This document shows, piece by piece, positions 1 through 9,150 of a DNA stretch of 59,831 nucleotides. Position numbers and translations under genes: made by a program. Source of the stretch: Oricola indica (GTDB lineage: Bacteria > Pseudomonadota > Alphaproteobacteria > Rhizobiales > Rhizobiaceae); NCBI RefSeq assembly GCF_019966595.1, contig NZ_JAINFJ010000016.1, positions 1-59,831 on the forward strand, given 5' to 3'. Numbering within the stretch: the stretch's first letter is position 1; each line of letters starts with the position of its first letter. The notes under the pieces are model-generated. The model saw nothing but the letters and a program-made list of their open reading frames with translations, made no database searches and was not told the DNA's origin.

Positions 1-402
1 GGCAAAGCCCGCCTCCGAAAAGCCGAACTCACCTATTTGCGGGGCGCGAACTTGCTTGCCGAAAAGGCGGTCAACATCCGTTCCGAAGCGCGGTCGGCTT
101 ACACGAACTACCGTGCGCGTCACGAGATTGGCTGTCATTACAAGCGTAACGTTCTGCCGTTGCGCCAGACCATCGAGCAGGAAAGCCTGCTCACCTACAA
201 CGGCATGATCACCAACACATTCGAGCTGCTCGCGGATACGCGGGCGAAGATCAACACGCTGATCATGTCGGTCAACGCCAAGCGCGACTTCTGGCTGGCC
301 GACGCTGATCTGAACGCGGCAATTTACGGCCCGGGTTTCGGCGGCGGAAGCGGTGGTGATGCCGCGCCCGCCATGGCCGACGCCGGTGGTGCGGGACATT
401 GA
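1..402 (+). CDS. Outer-membrane efflux protein, TolC family (C-terminal part)
   Basis: The reading frame is open from the first base, so the gene begins upstream and only about 133 C-terminal residues are seen. The long helical stretch rich in Ala, Glu, Arg and Leu, with a segment like RNVLPLRQTIEQESLLTYNG, matches the last repeat of TolC/OEP channel proteins, which form the outer-membrane exit duct of tripartite efflux pumps. The tail is Gly/Ala/Asp-rich and probably disordered. It sits directly before a multicopper oxidase, cupredoxin and CusF-like gene, so the pump is inferred to handle copper or silver. Family assignment is from general resemblance; the substrate is inference from neighbours. 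Confidence 0.75.
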   Translation, partial: GKARLRKAELTYLRGANLLAEKAVNIRSEARSAYTNYRARHEIGCHYKRNVLPLRQTIEQESLLTYNGMITNTFELLADTRAKINTLIMSVNAKRDFWLADADLNAAIYGPGFGGGSGGDAAPAMADAGGAGH

Positions 403-419
403 TGGAGAGGATTTCAGCA

Positions 420-1811
420 ATGATGAACAGACGACAGATGCTAGGCGTGGGCGCCGCCGGAGCGGCGCTCGTTTCGGCAAGAGCTTTTGCCTCGACCGCC
501 AATCTGGGCTTGCCGGAAGCCGCGGTGATGGAAAGCCCGCTGACCCAGCCGCCGGTCGCACCTACCACCGGACCGGATTACAATCCGGTGGTCACGCTAA
601 ACGGCTGGACTCTGCCCTACCGGATGAACAACGGCGTCAAGGAATTCCACCTCGTCGCCGAACCAGTCGAACGTGAACTTGCTTCAGACATGACGGCCTA
701 TCTTTGGGGTTATAACGGTCAATCGATCGGCCCGACCATCGAGGCCGTCGAGGGTGATCGTGTTCGCATCTATGTCACGAACAAGCTGCCCGAGCACACA
801 TCCGTGCACTGGCACGGGATCATACTCCCATCGGGAATGGACGGCGTTGGCGGCCTGTCGCACCAGGCGATCCCGCCCGGCAAGACCTATATCTACGAGT
901 TCGATCTCGTGAAATCTGGCACCTTCATGTACCACCCGCATGCCGACGAAATGGTGCAGATGGCCATGGGCATGATGGGTTTCTTCATCGTGCACCCGAA
1001 GGACCCGGCCTTCATGCCGGTAGACCGCGATTTCCTGATCATGCTCAACGCCTTCGACATCGATCCCGGCTCCTACGTGCCGAAGATCATGACGATGACG
1101 GACTTCAATCTGTGGACGTGGAACAGTCGCATCTTTCCGGATATCGACCCGCTGGTCGTTTCGCTCAATGACCGGGTCCGTGTGCGGGTGGGCAACCTGA
1201 CGATGACCAACCACCCGATCCATATGCATGGCTACGATTTCGAGGTCACCTGCACCGATGGCGGCTGGGTGCGGCCAGAAGCCCGCTGGCCGGAAGTGAC
1301 GATCGATATTCCGGTCGGCGCCATGCGCGCCTATGAGTTCGACGCCGTGCACCCCGGCGACTGGGCGATTCATTGCCACAAATCGCACCACACAATGAAT
1401 GCCATGGGTCATGACGTGCCAACCTTTATCGGCGTCGACAAGTCGCGGGTGACTACGCAAATCCGTCGCCTGCAGCCGGAATACATGCCGATGGGCACGG
1501 CCGGGATGGCCGACATGGGCGAGATGTCCATGGAACTGCCCGACAACACAGTGCCGATGATGGCCGGTTGGGGGCCTTACGGTCCGCTTGAGATGGGCGG
1601 CATGTTCTCGGTCGTCAAAGTCCGCGAAGGGATTTCGGCCGGCGATTACGCAGATCCCGGCTGGTACGAAAGCCCGCCAGGCACCGAGGCCTATGAGTGG
1701 ACGGGCGAACTGCCCGACTTCGCCTCGCAGAACAGTTCCGCAACACAGATCACGCCCGCACCGGGCGGACAGATGAATGGGCATGGTGCCCATTCGATGA
1801 AGAAGGGCTGA
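420..1811 (+). CDS. Tat-exported two-domain multicopper oxidase (copper oxidase)
   Basis: A 463-residue multicopper oxidase, probably oxidising Cu(I) or phenolic substrates in the periplasm. I chose the ATG at 420 because a GGAGAGG lies 9 bases upstream and the protein then starts with a Tat signal (MMNRRQMLG). The copper-ligand motifs are HWHG (about residue 130), HPH (about 175), HPIHMHG (about 265) and HCHKSHHTMNAM (about 319). Only some 85 residues separate the second and third motifs, so the middle cupredoxin domain of the usual three-domain CopA or laccase type seems absent. The last 130 residues hold a Met-rich stretch (MPMGTAGMADMGEMSM). First intact gene of a set with the cupredoxin and CusF-like genes. 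Confidence 0.9.
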   Translation: MMNRRQMLGVGAAGAALVSARAFASTANLGLPEAAVMESPLTQPPVAPTTGPDYNPVVTLNGWTLPYRMNNGVKEFHLVAEPVERELASDMTAYLWGYNGQSIGPTIEAVEGDRVRIYVTNKLPEHTSVHWHGIILPSGMDGVGGLSHQAIPPGKTYIYEFDLVKSGTFMYHPHADEMVQMAMGMMGFFIVHPKDPAFMPVDRDFLIMLNAFDIDPGSYVPKIMTMTDFNLWTWNSRIFPDIDPLVVSLNDRVRVRVGNLTMTNHPIHMHGYDFEVTCTDGGWVRPEARWPEVTIDIPVGAMRAYEFDAVHPGDWAIHCHKSHHTMNAMGHDVPTFIGVDKSRVTTQIRRLQPEYMPMGTAGMADMGEMSMELPDNTVPMMAGWGPYGPLEMGGMFSVVKVREGISAGDYADPGWYESPPGTEAYEWTGELPDFASQNSSATQITPAPGGQMNGHGAHSMKKG

Positions 1812-1841
1812 TTGGAAATCAGCTCAACTAGGAGACATGAA

Positions 1842-2324
1842 ATGAGACTTGCACTTTTGGCGTTGATGCTGGCGCTGAGCACACCCTACGCAATTGCCGC
1901 TGGCTCGCATGCCGGCGGCCACGGTCATGATGAGATGTCAGTCGGCATGCCGGGCGACGCCGCGAAAGTCGACCGCGCCATCGATATCGTCATGAGCGAA
2001 ACCGACGATGGCGACATGGTGTTCGAGCCTGCCTCGATTTCCGTCAAAGCGGGTGAGACCATCCGCTTTGTGGTTAGGAACACCGGCGAACTGGAGCACG
2101 AGTTCGTCCTCGATACGCACGAGAAAATGATGGAGCACAAGGCGCTGATGGAGAAGTTCCCGGAGATGGAACATGACGATCCGAACGCCGTGCGCTTAAT
2201 CGAGAAGACCGATGGCGAAGTGATCTGGACATTTTCCAACGCCGGCGACTTCGAGTTCGGCTGTCTGATCCCCGGCCACTACGAGTCCGGCATGAAGGGC
2301 ACCGTCACGGTCGCCGCGAACTGA
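1842..2324 (+). CDS. Periplasmic cupredoxin (plastocyanin/azurin-like)
   Basis: A 160-residue exported blue-copper-type protein. The start at 1842 has an AGGAGA 7 bases upstream and gives a clear signal peptide (MRLALLALMLALSTPYAIAA). A His/Met-rich linker follows (SHAGGHGHDEM), then a cupredoxin fold with GELEHEFVLD (first His ligand) and CLIPGHYESGM (Cys, His and Met ligands). It lies 30 bases after the multicopper oxidase and before the CusF-like gene. Such a protein can shuttle electrons to the oxidase or store periplasmic copper; which of these it does is inference. Confidence 0.88.
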   Translation: MRLALLALMLALSTPYAIAAGSHAGGHGHDEMSVGMPGDAAKVDRAIDIVMSETDDGDMVFEPASISVKAGETIRFVVRNTGELEHEFVLDTHEKMMEHKALMEKFPEMEHDDPNAVRLIEKTDGEVIWTFSNAGDFEFGCLIPGHYESGMKGTVTVAAN

Positions 2325-2367
2325 CCTTTACCCTCTCCCTCAACCAATACACGAAGGAAGCACCCAC

Positions 2368-2649
2368 ATGAAAAAACTCATCATCACGCTCGCAGCCGCC
2401 GCGCTGGCTCTTGCGGCAAATGTCGCGTTTGCCACCGAGTACACGAAAGGTACGGTCAAGAAGATCGACATGAAATCCGGAAAAGTCACCATTATCCACG
2501 AGGAGCTGAAAAACCTCGAGATGCCGGCGATGACGATGGTCTTCTATCCGGCCGATGAAGCGATGCTCGCGAATTTGAAAGAGGGGCAATCGATTGAATT
2601 CGTCGCGGACCGTATCAATGGCAAGTTGATGGTCGTCGAGTTGAAGTAA
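2368..2649 (+). CDS. CusF-like periplasmic copper-binding protein
   Basis: A 93-residue protein with a signal peptide (MKKLIITLAAAALALAANVAFA) and a single CusF/DUF-type small barrel. CusF hands Cu(I) or Ag(I) to the CusABC efflux pump. The metal-binding region reads HEELKNLEMPAMTM: the His and the two Met ligands of E. coli CusF are present, but the Trp that caps the metal in E. coli (in NWPEMTM) is Met here. A GAAGGAAG ribosome-binding site precedes it. It ends the copper set that starts with the efflux channel fragment, which supports a pump-partner role. Confidence 0.85.
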   Translation: MKKLIITLAAAALALAANVAFATEYTKGTVKKIDMKSGKVTIIHEELKNLEMPAMTMVFYPADEAMLANLKEGQSIEFVADRINGKLMVVELK

Positions 2650-2661
2650 ATCGCATAGCGC

Positions 2662-2691
2662 GTTCGCAGGTTCGCAGGTTCGCAGGTTCGC
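2662..2691. repeat. Short tandem repeat, 8-bp unit, 3.75 copies
   Basis: The unit GTTCGCAG is repeated head to tail four times, the last copy losing its final two bases, just after the CusF-like stop codon. It looks like replication slippage in a spacer; I see no coding or regulatory meaning. Confidence 0.8.
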
Positions 2692-2733
2692 CGGGCGCCC
2701 GCGAAGCGTCCGGCAAACAGCTATGGAGGAAGG

Positions 2734-3237
2734 ATGGCTGGCAGAGATGTTTTCAAGAAGGCCAGACCTGTCATCATCCTGACAGGTCGCCTGCGGGGGG
2801 TGCTGCCTCGATACATATTCGCGGCAACATGGCCGGTGCTCGAACTTGTACCTTGGAAGTTCGGCATCGCTCTTCGATATCTGTGGGCAAAACGTCTAGT
2901 AAAACTCGCGGGGACAATATGGTGTTCGAAACTGGTGTGTGTGTGACCTTTTGGGAGCAGATCGAGCTTGGCGAGAACGTTTCGATTTCGATTTTGTGGC
3001 GGGTCCGCATGCGATGAAATACTGTCCCATGCACCGCGACATGATCGTTTCTGGTGTTCGTATCTTCGCCGTCGCTGAACTTGCGCCTCGTACGGTCATT
3101 GGTGCCAATTCGGTCATACGAAAGGGAACTATGAGCCAGGACTCTATGCCGGAGCGCCGGCTGTGCTCAAAAAAGCTCTGCCAACTCGAAAGGATCGATT
3201 GCCCGATCCGAAATCGGATCAAATCCAGCCGAATTGA
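2734..3237 (+). pseudogene. Hexapeptide-repeat acyltransferase (CysE/LacA/WcaF type), broken
   Basis: The pieces lie in different frames. The start (MAGRDVFKKARPVIILTG, then WPVLELVPWKFGIALRYLWA) resembles the N-terminus of LbH acyltransferases. The next frame gives GDNMVFETGVCVTFWEQIEL and GENVSI. A later stretch gives TVIGANSVIRKG, and after another frame change EPGLYAGAPAVLKKAL, the classic end of these enzymes. The middle hexapeptide repeats are missing, so there are at least two frameshifts and an internal deletion. A good ribosome-binding site (GGAGGAAGG) remains. Function was probably transfer of an acetyl group to a sugar or antibiotic; the gene is dead. Confidence 0.72.
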
Positions 3238-3640
3238 CTATCATCGGGGCTGGTTATCCGGCATCGTACGTTCGATGAGCCACTCAGAACAGAGGCAGAT
3301 CGCCGCCCAGAGTGTCGCATGGACCGCGAGATTGGACGCCCGGAAGGCGGATTTTACGCCGCTCACCATGACAATGGCATCTGTTATGGAACCGATCAAA
3401 AATGCACAAAAATGAAGCAAAGCGCAATGCGGGGCCCAATCGTTTCGGGATCTCCGATGGCCGGCAGATTACCGGGGCATGTTAGCATTGGCAACAGTGT
3501 GACTGATACAAATCGAGATGCTACTACCGCAATGGATTGCCTTGGCGACTGGATAGTCAGGTGGCCTTGAGCAACAGCGAAAACGATCGAAAGGAGCCCG
3601 GCAAGTGCAGCTGCAACCGACCGGCACTGGTGGCCCGCAC
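3238..3640. other. Gap without an intact gene; possible membrane-protein remnant on the minus strand
   Basis: No convincing gene. On the minus strand, about 3241-3460 reads as a hydrophobic tail (for example ALLHFCAFLIGSITDAIVM, then NLAVHATLWAAICLCSEWL) ending in a stop at 3241-3243, without a start. This could be the end of a deleted membrane protein. The plus-strand open frame at 3319-3570 lacks recognisable features. Confidence 0.25.
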
Positions 3641-4503
3641 TCAGAGGAGCGACCCGATTTCATCGTAGACGCGTCGGGTGGCCACGGCACCTTGAGCAAT
3701 GCAATGACGCTTCAACCGGAATTCCAGAGTGCCGATCGTCTGCGAGAATGCGGGCCGGATAACTAGATCCGCCTGCGCGAAACGCAGACTTGCGTGTTCG
3801 TACTGGCAGACTTCAATAGAACGCAGCATCGCCTGCAGGCCGTTCTTCGGACCAGTAGTGTTTTCGGGCTGGCTGGGGTCGACGGCGATCACAACTTCGA
3901 CCCCAGTGTTCCTTGCGACGTCCACGGGGGCAATATCGGCATACGCTCCGTCCATTAGCACATGAGGACCTTTGAAAAGGGGGGGTAGCACTCCAGCCAG
4001 CGCCGCACTGGAGTAGACATAATCCGTCGCATGACCTTTGCTGAATATCACGCGTTTGCCTGACAGCATGTCCGTTGCACAAACGAATACCGGAACGCGG
4101 CCATCCTCCAGATTTTTCCCTTCGTCAGGCTTGACAGGACACCACGACCCCAAGTCTCGGTGCGTGCGCCAAAGCCCCAGCCGAAATACATGTCCCTCGC
4201 GGCAAGGAGCGCAATCCGGAGGCCCCTCAGCCTTGCAATCAAACCTGGCAGACGAAAGTCGGGCGTTGCCGGAAACCCGCTGGTGTCCATCTCAACCAAT
4301 TCGTCATACCAGTTGTCGTTGAGCGCATAGGTGGCCGCGACAACCGCCCCCATCGATACGCCTACAATAGCGCTGGGGACGTAGCCTCTGGAGACCAGCG
4401 CCCTGAGAACACCCACATGTGCCAGCCCCCTAGCTCCGCCGCCGCTAAGAACAAGGGCAAAGGACTTGCAATGTTGTTGGCGTGGTTCTGTCCAACTTGT
4501 CAT
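3641..4503 (-). pseudogene. Patatin-like phospholipase, one frameshift
   Basis: All hallmarks of a bacterial patatin (Ser-Asp dyad lipid acyl hydrolase) are present: oxyanion loop SGGGARG, nucleophile elbow GVSMG and DGAYAD carrying the catalytic Asp. The first two lie in one frame (start MTSWTEPRQQ at 4503) and the last in another. Reading through, TKGK must be followed by NLEDGRVPVFVCATDML, which needs one extra A in the A5 run (T5 on the plus strand at 4113-4117). So a single-base deletion separates the halves. This could be a real inactivation or a homopolymer sequencing error; correcting it gives about 287 residues, close to the usual length. Confidence 0.8.
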
Positions 4504-4743
4504 TGTTTGGCTCTGCCCCTGAGAATTTGCCCGCAGTTTAGCGAAATGTTGCGTGAGCCCTAGCGGCATCGTACCTTCCCGAAAGACTGACGCGCGCCAT
4601 AGCCAGTGTTGCCGATTGATGGGCCATGCCCATAGCAAAGTTTCGCCACCGTTTTCACCTGTCTGTGTAACAGCCGAATCCGAGTAGCGTCTATCGATTG
4701 ACGGTCTTTTTAGACAGCAAGGATTATTAGACAGGAGCTAACA

Positions 4744-7095
4744 ATGAAGACTATGACCCTCGAGGTCCGCGGGCTGTTCGAGGAACTCGATCATCTCGCT
4801 GTCGAACGCCATCTGGCAGTGCTTCACGGCGTTCACCGAGCCGAAGCGAACCCGGCCTCGGCGAGTGTGACCGTGCGATATGACGAAACCATGATGGACG
4901 AGGAGACCCTGCGCAGAACGATCGAAAACTGCGGTTTTCATTGCGCCGGAGAGCAGCTTCCGGACCACATCTGCAAGATGGACCATAAGGATCTTGCCGG
5001 TCACAAGCCCCATGCCGCTCATGGCGCAAAGGCGCCTGCGTCTCACGAGGAAATTGCGCACGAGATGGGGCATGGCGCCGGACACGACATGGCGGCCATG
5101 GTCAAGGATATGCGTAACCGTTTCTGGGTCGCGTTGCTCTTCACCATCCCGATCTTCACCTATTCGCCGATGGGTGGGATGTTCACGCCGCCGGCGCCTC
5201 CCTTCGGCCTACGGCTGGACCTTTGGTTGTTCTTCCTTGGCAGCGCCGCGATCGTCTGGCCAAGCTGGCCGTTTTTCGTCGCCGCCTGGCGCGCGTTGAA
5301 AAACGGCACTCTCAACATGGCCGTGCTTGTGGTCCTGTCGGTCGGCACGGGATATTTCTTCAGTGTCGGATCGACCTTCTTCTTCCCCGGTGTGCAATTC
5401 TACGAGGCCGTGGCGGTTCTGCTCGTCTTCATTCTGCTTGGCCATTGGCTGGAAATGCGAGCCCGTGCGGGTGCCTCCGAGGCGATCCGTGCGCTGCTCG
5501 ATCTGGCGCCGCCCATGGCCGTGGTCCTGCGGGACGGACGGGAGACCGAGGTGCCGACCGCCGAGGTTTTGGCCGGTGAGACAGTCATCATCCGCCCGGG
5601 CAACAAGATCCCCGTCGATGGCGAGGTGATCGAGGGCGAGTCGGTCGTCGACGAATCCATGCTCACGGGCGAATCCATGCCGGTCAACAAGAAACCCGGC
5701 GACCAAGTCGTGGGCGCCACGATCAACAAGACCGGCAGCTTCCGCTTCAAGGCGACGAAGGTCGGCTCGGATTCCGCACTCGCGCAGATCGTCAAGCTGG
5801 TGCAGGAGGCACAGAACTCCAAGGCGCCGTCGCAGCTTTTGGCCGACAAGGCGTCCCAATGGCTGGTGCTGATCGCGGTTATCATCGGGCTTGCGACCTT
5901 TTCGGTCTGGTTCTGGTGGATCGGCTCGCCGCTGCTCTTCGCCGTCACACTGACGATCACGGTCTTCGTGATCGCCTGTCCCGACGCGCTTGGCCTCGCC
6001 ACACCGATGGCGGTGATGGTCGGCACCGGGATCGGGGCGCGAAACGGCATCCTGTTCAAGAACGCAGCTGCGCTTGAAGAGGCAACCAAGCTCGAAGTAA
6101 TCGTGTTCGACAAGACCGGGACGCTGACCATGGGGCAGCCGCGTGTCGTGGACGTGGTGTCAGCCGAAGGAACGGATGCCGATACTGTCCTGCAGATGGC
6201 CGCGGCGGTGGAGCGCGGGTCCGACCACCCGCTGGCGCTGGCAATCATCGAACGCGCAGGGGGGCTGGACTTGCCCGCGACCAGCGGCTTTCTCAACATC
6301 GAGGGAAAGGGAGCGCAGGCCGAAATCGAAGGCAAACGGGTCTATCTTGGCAATCGCAGGCTGATGGATGAGCAGAAGATCGATCTCGCCGGACTTTCGG
6401 AGGCGGCGGACAAACTGAAGGGTGCGGGGCGCACGGTGGTGCATGTGGCCCGTGGCGGGCGACTTTTGGGCCTCGTGGCCATCGCCGACGCACCGCGGCC
6501 CAGTGCCAAGGCAACGGTTGCGAAGTTGCGCGAACGGGGCGTCGAGGTGGCGATGCTGACCGGCGACAACGAGGGTACAGCCAAACGCATCGCCGCGGAA
6601 CTGGGCATCGATATTATCCTGGCGGATGTGCTGCCGGGCCAGAAGGCCGACAAGGTCAAGGAACTGCAGGCCCGGGGCAAGCGGGTGGGCATGGTCGGCG
6701 ACGGCGTCAACGACGCTCCGGCGCTGACGCAGGCCGATGTCGGTTTTGCCATCGGTGCAGGCACCGACGTGGCTATGGAAAGCGCCGATGTGGTGCTTAT
6801 GAAAAGCGACCCGCACGACGTTCTCGGCGCGATCGAGTTGTCGCGCGCCACCTTGCGTAAGATGCGCCAGAACCTGTTCTGGGCGGTGGCCTACAACGTC
6901 GTGGCGTTTCCCGCGGCGGCCGGGGTGTTCTATCCGCTCGTGGTCAGTCCCGCCGTGGCAGCGATTGCGATGTCGGGCAGTTCGGCGCTCGTGGCGGTGA
7001 ACGCACTGCTCCTGAAACGCACCCGTTTGGACGGCGTCAAACAGACCGGGCAGCCGGTCACTGCTGCCGCCGGACAGCCGACCGCCGAAGCCTGA
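4744..7095 (+). CDS. P1B-type metal-transporting ATPase with a CPD motif
   Basis: A 783-residue inner-membrane heavy-metal ATPase. The N-terminal ferredoxin-like domain lacks CxxC (GLFEELDH in its place) and is followed by a His-rich linker (residues 80-115). Core motifs: TGES about 308, DKTGT about 456 with the phosphorylated Asp, SDHPLA, and GDGVND about 652. The transmembrane metal motif is CPD (residues 412-414, [12 protein letters not shown]) rather than the CPC of Cu, Ag, Zn or Cd pumps. Later membrane segments keep AYN and MSGSS as in copper pumps, so Cu(I) is the likely but unproven substrate. AGGAGC precedes the start. The next gene is a type II GAPDH 43 bases downstream. Confidence 0.92.
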   Translation: MKTMTLEVRGLFEELDHLAVERHLAVLHGVHRAEANPASASVTVRYDETMMDEETLRRTIENCGFHCAGEQLPDHICKMDHKDLAGHKPHAAHGAKAPASHEEIAHEMGHGAGHDMAAMVKDMRNRFWVALLFTIPIFTYSPMGGMFTPPAPPFGLRLDLWLFFLGSAAIVWPSWPFFVAAWRALKNGTLNMAVLVVLSVGTGYFFSVGSTFFFPGVQFYEAVAVLLVFILLGHWLEMRARAGASEAIRALLDLAPPMAVVLRDGRETEVPTAEVLAGETVIIRPGNKIPVDGEVIEGESVVDESMLTGESMPVNKKPGDQVVGATINKTGSFRFKATKVGSDSALAQIVKLVQEAQNSKAPSQLLADKASQWLVLIAVIIGLATFSVWFWWIGSPLLFAVTLTITVFVIACPDALGLATPMAVMVGTGIGARNGILFKNAAALEEATKLEVIVFDKTGTLTMGQPRVVDVVSAEGTDADTVLQMAAAVERGSDHPLALAIIERAGGLDLPATSGFLNIEGKGAQAEIEGKRVYLGNRRLMDEQKIDLAGLSEAADKLKGAGRTVVHVARGGRLLGLVAIADAPRPSAKATVAKLRERGVEVAMLTGDNEGTAKRIAAELGIDIILADVLPGQKADKVKELQARGKRVGMVGDGVNDAPALTQADVGFAIGAGTDVAMESADVVLMKSDPHDVLGAIELSRATLRKMRQNLFWAVAYNVVAFPAAAGVFYPLVVSPAVAAIAMSGSSALVAVNALLLKRTRLDGVKQTGQPVTAAAGQPTAEA

Positions 7096-7138
7096 ACGCC
7101 TCAAAGACGCAGGGTGTTACCAGAGAAAGGAAACAACA

Positions 7139-8194
7139 ATGTCTGAAGCGAGAAAGATCAGGATTGCCGTGAATGGCTATGGCGTAATTGGGAAGCGCGT
7201 CGTGGACGCTGCAATGCGTCAGGACGACATGGAACTTACCGGCGTCGCAGACATTGCCACCGATTGGCGTGCCGGCGTGATTGGGGCGAAAGGTATCAGG
7301 CTCTTCGCCGCGAACAACGAAGTGGCGAAGGGCATGCGCGACGCCGGCCACGATGTCTCCGGTGTGCTCGACGACCTGCTTGCTGCATCGGATATCGTCG
7401 TCGACTGTACGCCCAAACGGGTCGCGGCCCAGAACGTGCCGCGTTACCGCGAGCTAGGGATCAAGTTCATCGTCCACGGTGGCGAAAAGCACGAGGTCAC
7501 GGGCCATTCCTTCGTTGCGGACGTTAGCTATGCTACCGCGGTCGGACGGGAAAGTACGCGCGTGGTCTCGTGCAACACGACATCGATCGTACGCACGCTG
7601 GGTGCACTCAAGCGGACGGGACTTCTGAAGCGGGCGCGCGGCACACTTCTTCGCCGCGCGACAGACCCTTGGGAAAGTCATATTGGCGGCATCATGAACA
7701 CGCTTGTCCCCGAGGCAGAGATCCCCAGCCACCAGGGTCCGGATGCGCAGAGCGTTGACCCGGAACTGGATGTCGTAACGATGGCCGTGAAGGTGCCTGA
7801 AACACTGGCGCACCTTCACTACTGGACCGTGCAACTCAGTCGCGCGGCCGAGAAGAACGAGATTCTGCGGGCCTTCGCGTCGTCGTCGCGGATCGCATTG
7901 ATCGACATCGGTGCCGGGCTAAGTGCACTCAACTCGGTGAAGGAACTCATGGCGGACCTAGGCCGCCCACACGACAATCTCTACGAAGTTGCCCTTTGGG
8001 CCGATATGCTCAAGGTTCAGGGAAAAGAGCTTTTCTACGCCTACATGGTCGACAATCAGGCCATTGTGATCCCTGAAACGATCGACGCCATACGTGCTCT
8101 CGTCGGCACGGTAAGGGACGGAGCGGCGTCCATCGCGAAGACCGACGCGGCACTCGGAATTGGGCGATGGCCCGAATTGACGACCCGTCGATAA
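7139..8194 (+). CDS. Type II (archaeal-type) glyceraldehyde-3-phosphate dehydrogenase
   Basis: A 351-residue NAD(P)-dependent GAPDH of the archaeal class, oxidising glyceraldehyde 3-phosphate to 1,3-bisphosphoglycerate. Visible features are the N-terminal Rossmann motif (IRIAVNGYGVIGKRV), the cofactor-domain signature DIVVDCTPKR, and the active-site Cys in SCNTTSIVRTL (about residue 144). GAPDH cysteines are known targets of copper and oxidants, so a spare enzyme of a different class next to a copper ATPase may be a metal-tolerant substitute; that is inference. An AGAGAAAGGAA lies upstream of the ATG. Confidence 0.9.
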   Translation: MSEARKIRIAVNGYGVIGKRVVDAAMRQDDMELTGVADIATDWRAGVIGAKGIRLFAANNEVAKGMRDAGHDVSGVLDDLLAASDIVVDCTPKRVAAQNVPRYRELGIKFIVHGGEKHEVTGHSFVADVSYATAVGRESTRVVSCNTTSIVRTLGALKRTGLLKRARGTLLRRATDPWESHIGGIMNTLVPEAEIPSHQGPDAQSVDPELDVVTMAVKVPETLAHLHYWTVQLSRAAEKNEILRAFASSSRIALIDIGAGLSALNSVKELMADLGRPHDNLYEVALWADMLKVQGKELFYAYMVDNQAIVIPETIDAIRALVGTVRDGAASIAKTDAALGIGRWPELTTRR

Positions 8195-8428
8195 AAGCGG
8201 ACCCTCGGGTTTCGCACGGAAAGCGCGCCTGGATCGGTCGGTTGGATCAAGCACTCGTGATCCTTGCAGGGAAGGTCGGGAAAACCGTTCGCTCAGGACC
8301 CTGACGACCGGACGAAATGCCCAACGAGCCGATCACAAGACGGTCCGAACCGGAACTGCGGTGACGGCTTCCCGAAAGATAGCTATCGTACCGGCAACCA
8401 TAGAAACGTAAACGTCGAGATCACATCC

Positions 8429-9115
8429 ATGTGCCTGTCCCAGGAAGTCAGCTTTGCAGCCAGCGCCTTTTTGGTCGTGGGTGGAACTTATGCCGTCACG
8501 CGGGCCTGGGCGATCAATCGCCGATATCTGCCGGTGGCGCTAATGCCTGTCTTCGCTGGTCTGCAGCAGTTCATGGAAGGAAACGTCTGGTGGGGCGTGA
8601 ACTCCGGCGACCCGGCCACCACGCTTCTGGGCGCGCTGGGGTTCATCTTCTTCACTTGGTTCATGTGGCCCTTCTGGATCCCGCTCGCATCCTGGGTGCT
8701 GGAGCCTCCCGACAGTCGGCGTCGGCCCTGGATGGCTGCGATGTCAGTGGCCGGCCTTGCGTTCGGGCTGGCCCTCTACGTACCGCACCTGGCCAATCCG
8801 GATTGGGTTGAGGTAACGGTGAAGCAGGATTCGCTGGCTTATGAAGGCACCATGATTCTCGACTATCTGATGCCGCGCTGGATGACTTATGTGATCTATC
8901 TGTTTTTGATTATAGCGCCGCCAGCGATGTCGACTTACTACCACATGCGCTGGTTCGCGCTAACCGTCGTCGGGGTGGTCGTGGTCGACATCCTATTTCT
9001 GCGCTACGCCTATATCTCATTCTTCTGTCTGCTGGCCGGTCTTGGCACCCTGCACTTGATCTATATCATTGCGCGAAACAAGTGCGCACGCGAATGTCCT
9101 GTCCTGTTTTCTTGA
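8429..9115 (+). CDS. Membrane protein of the DUF6629 type
   Basis: A 228-residue integral membrane protein. I place the start at ATG 8429 because the protein then opens with MCLSQEVSFAAS, typical of the family (MCFSA... start), and the upstream extension is not membrane-like. There are about seven hydrophobic segments, with the family signature GLQQFMEGNVWWG near residue 50 and a C-terminal Cys pair (CARECP). Function is unknown. It lies between the GAPDH gene and an ECF sigma factor, separated by 35 bases from the latter. Confidence 0.7.
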   Translation: MCLSQEVSFAASAFLVVGGTYAVTRAWAINRRYLPVALMPVFAGLQQFMEGNVWWGVNSGDPATTLLGALGFIFFTWFMWPFWIPLASWVLEPPDSRRRPWMAAMSVAGLAFGLALYVPHLANPDWVEVTVKQDSLAYEGTMILDYLMPRWMTYVIYLFLIIAPPAMSTYYHMRWFALTVVGVVVVDILFLRYAYISFFCLLAGLGTLHLIYIIARNKCARECPVLFS

Positions 9116-9150
9116 GCGGCTAACCATCCGCGAGACGAAGGACACTATCG

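Noticed and set aside
684-1793. Long His/Arg-rich open frame on the minus strand across the multicopper oxidase gene
   Set aside because: It is the antisense of a gene with clear copper-binding motifs; the composition is that of reversed codons and no start signal exists.
3319-3570. Plus-strand open frame with REIGRPEGGFYAA, faintly like a thioredoxin-linked DUF255 protein
   Set aside because: Only one short phrase resembles the family; the rest is not protein-like and a minus-strand remnant explains the region better.
4690-4743. A possible MerR-type promoter before the CPD ATPase (TTGACG and a GTC...GAC dyad)
   Set aside because: The dyad is short and unlike the CueR boxes in the window; an ordinary promoter is possible but not supported enough to list.
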